Source: JAJRAG01 sp050010535
Lineage (GTDB): Archaea; Thermoplasmatota; Thermoplasmata; Methanomassiliicoccales; JACIVX01
Direction of reading: 5' to 3'
Assembly: GCA_050010535.1 (NCBI GenBank)
Contig: JBEKKT010000003.1
Span: 1-64,000 of the forward strand
DNA: 64,000 nucleotides
A model generated the notes under the pieces. That model did not search any database and was not told the origin of the DNA. It saw only the letters and a program-made list of their open reading frames with translations. Made by a program: the position numbers and the translations under genes. The stretch's first letter is position 1. Each line of letters starts with the position of its first letter. Below, piece after piece: positions 62,137 to 64,000 of this stretch.

Positions 62137-62408
62137 GGCAACACCTGCAGCATCGAGGAACGAGTCGTGGTGGAGGCAATTTGCACTCCGTATACATAAA
62201 GCTAGTTCTCCTCAGATCCGACCATTGCCGCATTTTCGGAACTTCAAAATCGGATCCAGAGCGGTCTGATGCTTAGTGAGCGCCCGACAGTCGTACTGTC
62301 TGGCACCGAGGAAGTTCGAAATCGGATTCAGAGTTCAATGAGCATTCTATCCGGTTTCACAAAGCTACGGACCGTCCCAACAATTTCCTGCTGAGTCATC
62401 TCAGCCAT
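62137..62408 (-). other. Gap between corrinoid gene and CobW-type gene, with a tiny ORF and repeats
   Basis: A 26-codon ORF (MAEMTQQEIVGTVRSFVKPD, then RMLIEL) at 62328-62408 begins directly after the corrinoid-gene TAG; it may be a truncated gene start. Two imperfect 21-bp repeats, ACTTCAAAATCGGATCCAGAG (62241-62261) and AGTTCGAAATCGGATTCAGAG (62313-62333), and a hairpin GACAGT-CGT-ACTGTC (62286-62300) lie between. A TATA-like GCTTTATGTATAC precedes the CobW-type gene. Confidence 0.35.
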
Positions 62409-63047
62409 CTACTGCACCCCCAGAGCTCTCTTTATGACATCAGCGCCTTCAAAGGCATTCTTGCCGTACAGGTCTCCTCCGATCTCCTTGACATAAGTCT
62501 TGTCGACCGGAGCTCCACCGCAAATTACCTTCACTTCCCCTCGAATCCCGTCCTCTACAAGCCGGTCGATCACTTTCTTCAAGTTTACCATCGTAGTCGT
62601 GATGAGTGTGGACATGCCGATGACGTCCGCACCGGACGACTTCGCCGCTGATGAGAAGGTCGAGGGCTTGACATCGTTGCCTAGGTCGACAACGTTGAAG
62701 CCGCTAACCTCTAACGCCACACACGCAAGATTCTTTCCAAGATCGTGGATGTCCCCTTCGACAGTGCCCATGACTGCCGTCCCGATCTTCTTATCAGTCG
62801 CTTTGAAGTGAGGCCTCACCATTTCCATCGCTTTCTTGAAAGCGTTCGCAGCAACGATTACGTCGACCAAGAAGGCCTCGCCTTTCGCGAATCTCTCTCC
62901 AATTACGTCCATTCCCGGGGCGAGTCCTTTCTCGATAATTTCGATTGGAGACTTCTTCTCGGCATTCAGGGCCTTGTCGACGATTGATGTTACAACTTTG
63001 ACATTGCCAACAATAACCGCATTAGCCAGGTCTCTGTAATTCACCAT
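62409..63047 (-). CDS. Methyltransferase corrinoid protein (MtbC/MttC-like)
   Basis: A 212-residue B12-binding methyl carrier. The helical cap domain covers about 1-85 (EIIEKGLAPGMDVIGERFAK). The cobalamin-binding motif is DxHxxG in VEGDIHDLGKN, whose histidine is the lower ligand to cobalt. Later stretches are DLGNDVKPS, GMSTLITTTM and CGGAPVDKTYVKEIGGD. It carries a methyl group between a substrate-specific methyltransferase and an acceptor. The start is ATG 63047, after GGAAAGGGATAAT. No substrate methyltransferase gene lies within the window; the RACo-type gene is divergent. Confidence 0.9.
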   Translation of the reverse strand: MVNYRDLANAVIVGNVKVVTSIVDKALNAEKKSPIEIIEKGLAPGMDVIGERFAKGEAFLVDVIVAANAFKKAMEMVRPHFKATDKKIGTAVMGTVEGDIHDLGKNLACVALEVSGFNVVDLGNDVKPSTFSSAAKSSGADVIGMSTLITTTMVNLKKVIDRLVEDGIRGEVKVICGGAPVDKTYVKEIGGDLYGKNAFEGADVIKRALGVQ

Positions 63048-63499
63048 ATTATCCCTTTCCTTCCCCCCCCCACCAGATGGCACATGTGTAGGCCGGGTCC
63101 AGAGATGATCGGCCAGACGATTCACTGGCATTGGCCACTGAGGGGCTTGTGATTGTCTTAATGAACCCTCACCTTTATTCTATGTAGTCCCCAAATTCCC
63201 CCAAGCATATATATTATGCACTTTCCTCCAGAGTCTGGTCTGGCAGATCGTCCAATAGAAAGGCGACCAATTCCATCACACGGACTGGATTTGATTCAGA
63301 GGATCGCGCGAGGAATGTTGCCTACGAAAAAACGACTTCGGCACCCATTAAAAGATTTGATGGTAAGGACAACACAAATGGGGGCCATATGTACTTGAGG
63401 GAGAGGACCTACTCCATTGAAGGACGCGATATACCAAGACAATCAAACAAGATCAAAATGAACTAGGGAACTCCAAGGCATACCAGAGGTCTGAAAAAC
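63048..63499. other. Divergent promoter region between corrinoid gene and activator
   Basis: A near-palindromic GCATATATATTATGC at 63205-63219 is the most AT-rich stretch and could hold promoters for either direction. It lies 158 bp from the corrinoid ATG and 281 bp from the activator ATG. A second AT-rich CCATTAAAAGA lies at about 63347-63357. Short ORFs here have no support. A nine-C run near 63066 is a possible sequence-error site. Confidence 0.35.
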
Positions 63500-64000
63500 A
63501 TGGCGAGAATCAGATTCGAGCCGCTAGGAATTGTCGCTGAAACCCGACAAGGAGAGGAACGTTTGTTCGATGTCCTGGAGAGAGCGGGAATATCGGTTGA
63601 GACCGTTTGCGGCGGCAGAGGAAAATGCGGACGATGCCGAGTGATTGTCCGAGAGGGAACTACTCCTCCGACCGATGAGGACAGAAAAGCGATATCGAAA
63701 GATGATCTTGAAAAGGGATCGCGGCTCGCTTGCGGCATGAGAGTGCATTCCGACATGGTGATAGAGATACCGAAGGAAAACGCTAGAAACGAACAGGTGA
63801 TCCTGGAGGATGCAATCGCTAGAACGACGCTCAGTCCGAGAATCAGGAGCTTCGTGCTCTCTGTTCCGCCTCCTTCCCTTGATTTCCAGGTTGGTGACCT
63901 GGAGCGCCTGCAACATGCGCTTTCCAAGCTGACGCAGATCGATTTCCAGGTGTCCATACGGACATTGAGACGATTCCCTGCCTTGCTCAGGTCATGTGGG
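63500..64000 (+). CDS. RACo-type corrinoid activator, [2Fe-2S] N-terminus (truncated by window end)
   Basis: The frame is open from ATG 63500 to the window edge (167 codons). It begins with a plant-type ferredoxin domain: TVCGGRGKCGRCRV (C-x5-C-x2-C) and a fourth cysteine in SRLACGMRV, with GTTPPTDEDRKA between. This is the N-terminal layout of RACo and related ASKHA-domain proteins, which reactivate oxidised Co(II) corrinoids with ATP. The ATP-binding half should follow outside the window. Its position divergent from the corrinoid protein supports the role. Confidence 0.8.
   Translation, partial: MARIRFEPLGIVAETRQGEERLFDVLERAGISVETVCGGRGKCGRCRVIVREGTTPPTDEDRKAISKDDLEKGSRLACGMRVHSDMVIEIPKENARNEQVILEDAIARTTLSPRIRSFVLSVPPPSLDFQVGDLERLQHALSKLTQIDFQVSIRTLRRFPALLRSCG

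Noticed and set aside
63216..63398. 60-codon ORF upstream of the RACo-type gene
   Set aside because: It has no family resemblance and no ribosome site; the region reads better as a divergent regulatory stretch.
1..64000. CRISPR arrays, insertion sequences, integrated virus or replication origin
   Set aside because: No regular repeat-spacer array, transposase, terminal inverted repeat, integrase or origin-like repeat cluster was seen; the RusA gene alone is not enough to call a provirus.

Overview
The window is archaeal chromosomal DNA, most likely from an anaerobic euryarchaeon of the Thermoplasmata (Thermoplasmatota) type. The evidence is direct: archaeal-type aspartyl-, glutamyl-, glycyl- and valyl-tRNA synthetases, Trm1, the archaeal dihydroneopterin aldolase MptD, an archaeal topoisomerase I with zinc fingers, ADP-forming acetyl-CoA synthetase subunits, a four-subunit 2-oxoacid:ferredoxin oxidoreductase, HypA/HypD/NikR, a tRNA with a short intron at position 37/38, and many AT-rich TATA-like boxes 22-35 bp before start codons (leaderless transcripts) in otherwise GC-rich DNA. 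Lineage below archaeon is inference.

Layout. 1-8.6 kb: the AspRS end, a GT-C glycosyltransferase, a RusA-type resolvase, small Cys-rich and RAM-domain proteins, a DUF438/hemerythrin/PAS sensor, a LysE-type exporter, NadA and an aldo/keto reductase. 8.7-13.2 kb: korDAB, a broken Fe/Mn superoxide dismutase on the other strand, korC, and the ADP-forming acetyl-CoA synthetase beta subunit. 13.2-24.3 kb: mptD, a THEP1-type NTPase, trm1, purA, a UbiD-family decarboxylase, gltX, a FeoB remnant, and a cysK-cysE-cysS-radical SAM operon followed by an intron-containing tRNA-Cys. 24.9-33 kb: pyrD-pyrK, a cysteine desulfurase, ThpR, a macrodomain protein, a 2x[4Fe-4S] ferredoxin, and three damaged genes (TPR protein, TrxR-like ferredoxin-NADP reductase, PrsW protease). 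33-42.6 kb: a tightly packed run of amidohydrolase, UspA, tetra-CBS protein and GlyRS, then a CBS protein with an HPF-like tail, ValRS and a DEAD-box helicase. 42.7-49.9 kb: tRNA-Gly, a small zinc protein, AMP-forming acetyl-CoA synthetase, an acetyl-CoA hydrolase/GNAT fusion with one in-frame TAG, two ferritin-like proteins and a DUF998 membrane protein. 49.9-59.1 kb: hypA-hypD, endonuclease III, FolC, an asparagine-synthase-like protein, the ADP-forming acetyl-CoA synthetase alpha subunit, NikR and TopA. 59.1-64 kb: a radical SAM/SPASM protein with a TIGR04076-like partner, then a corrinoid-protein locus (corrinoid protein, CobW-type GTPase, His-tailed protein) and, divergently, the start of a RACo-type corrinoid activator.

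How it works together. The genes point to ferredoxin-centred, acetyl-CoA-based anaerobic energy metabolism: 2-oxoacid oxidation, acetate/acetyl-CoA interconversion by three kinds of enzyme, nickel-dependent enzymes implied by HypA/HypD/NikR, and corrinoid-dependent methyl transfer implied by the right-hand end. The decayed genes include an oxygen-defence enzyme (SOD), an iron transporter (FeoB) and a membrane protease. Because more than 50 other genes are intact, several of the lesions are probably real, though single-base indels could also be assembly errors.

The strongest candidates for something undescribed are the corrinoid/CobW/His-tail/activator locus, the tetra-CBS plus HPF-like protein beside GlyRS and UspA, and the radical SAM/SPASM-TIGR04076 pair.
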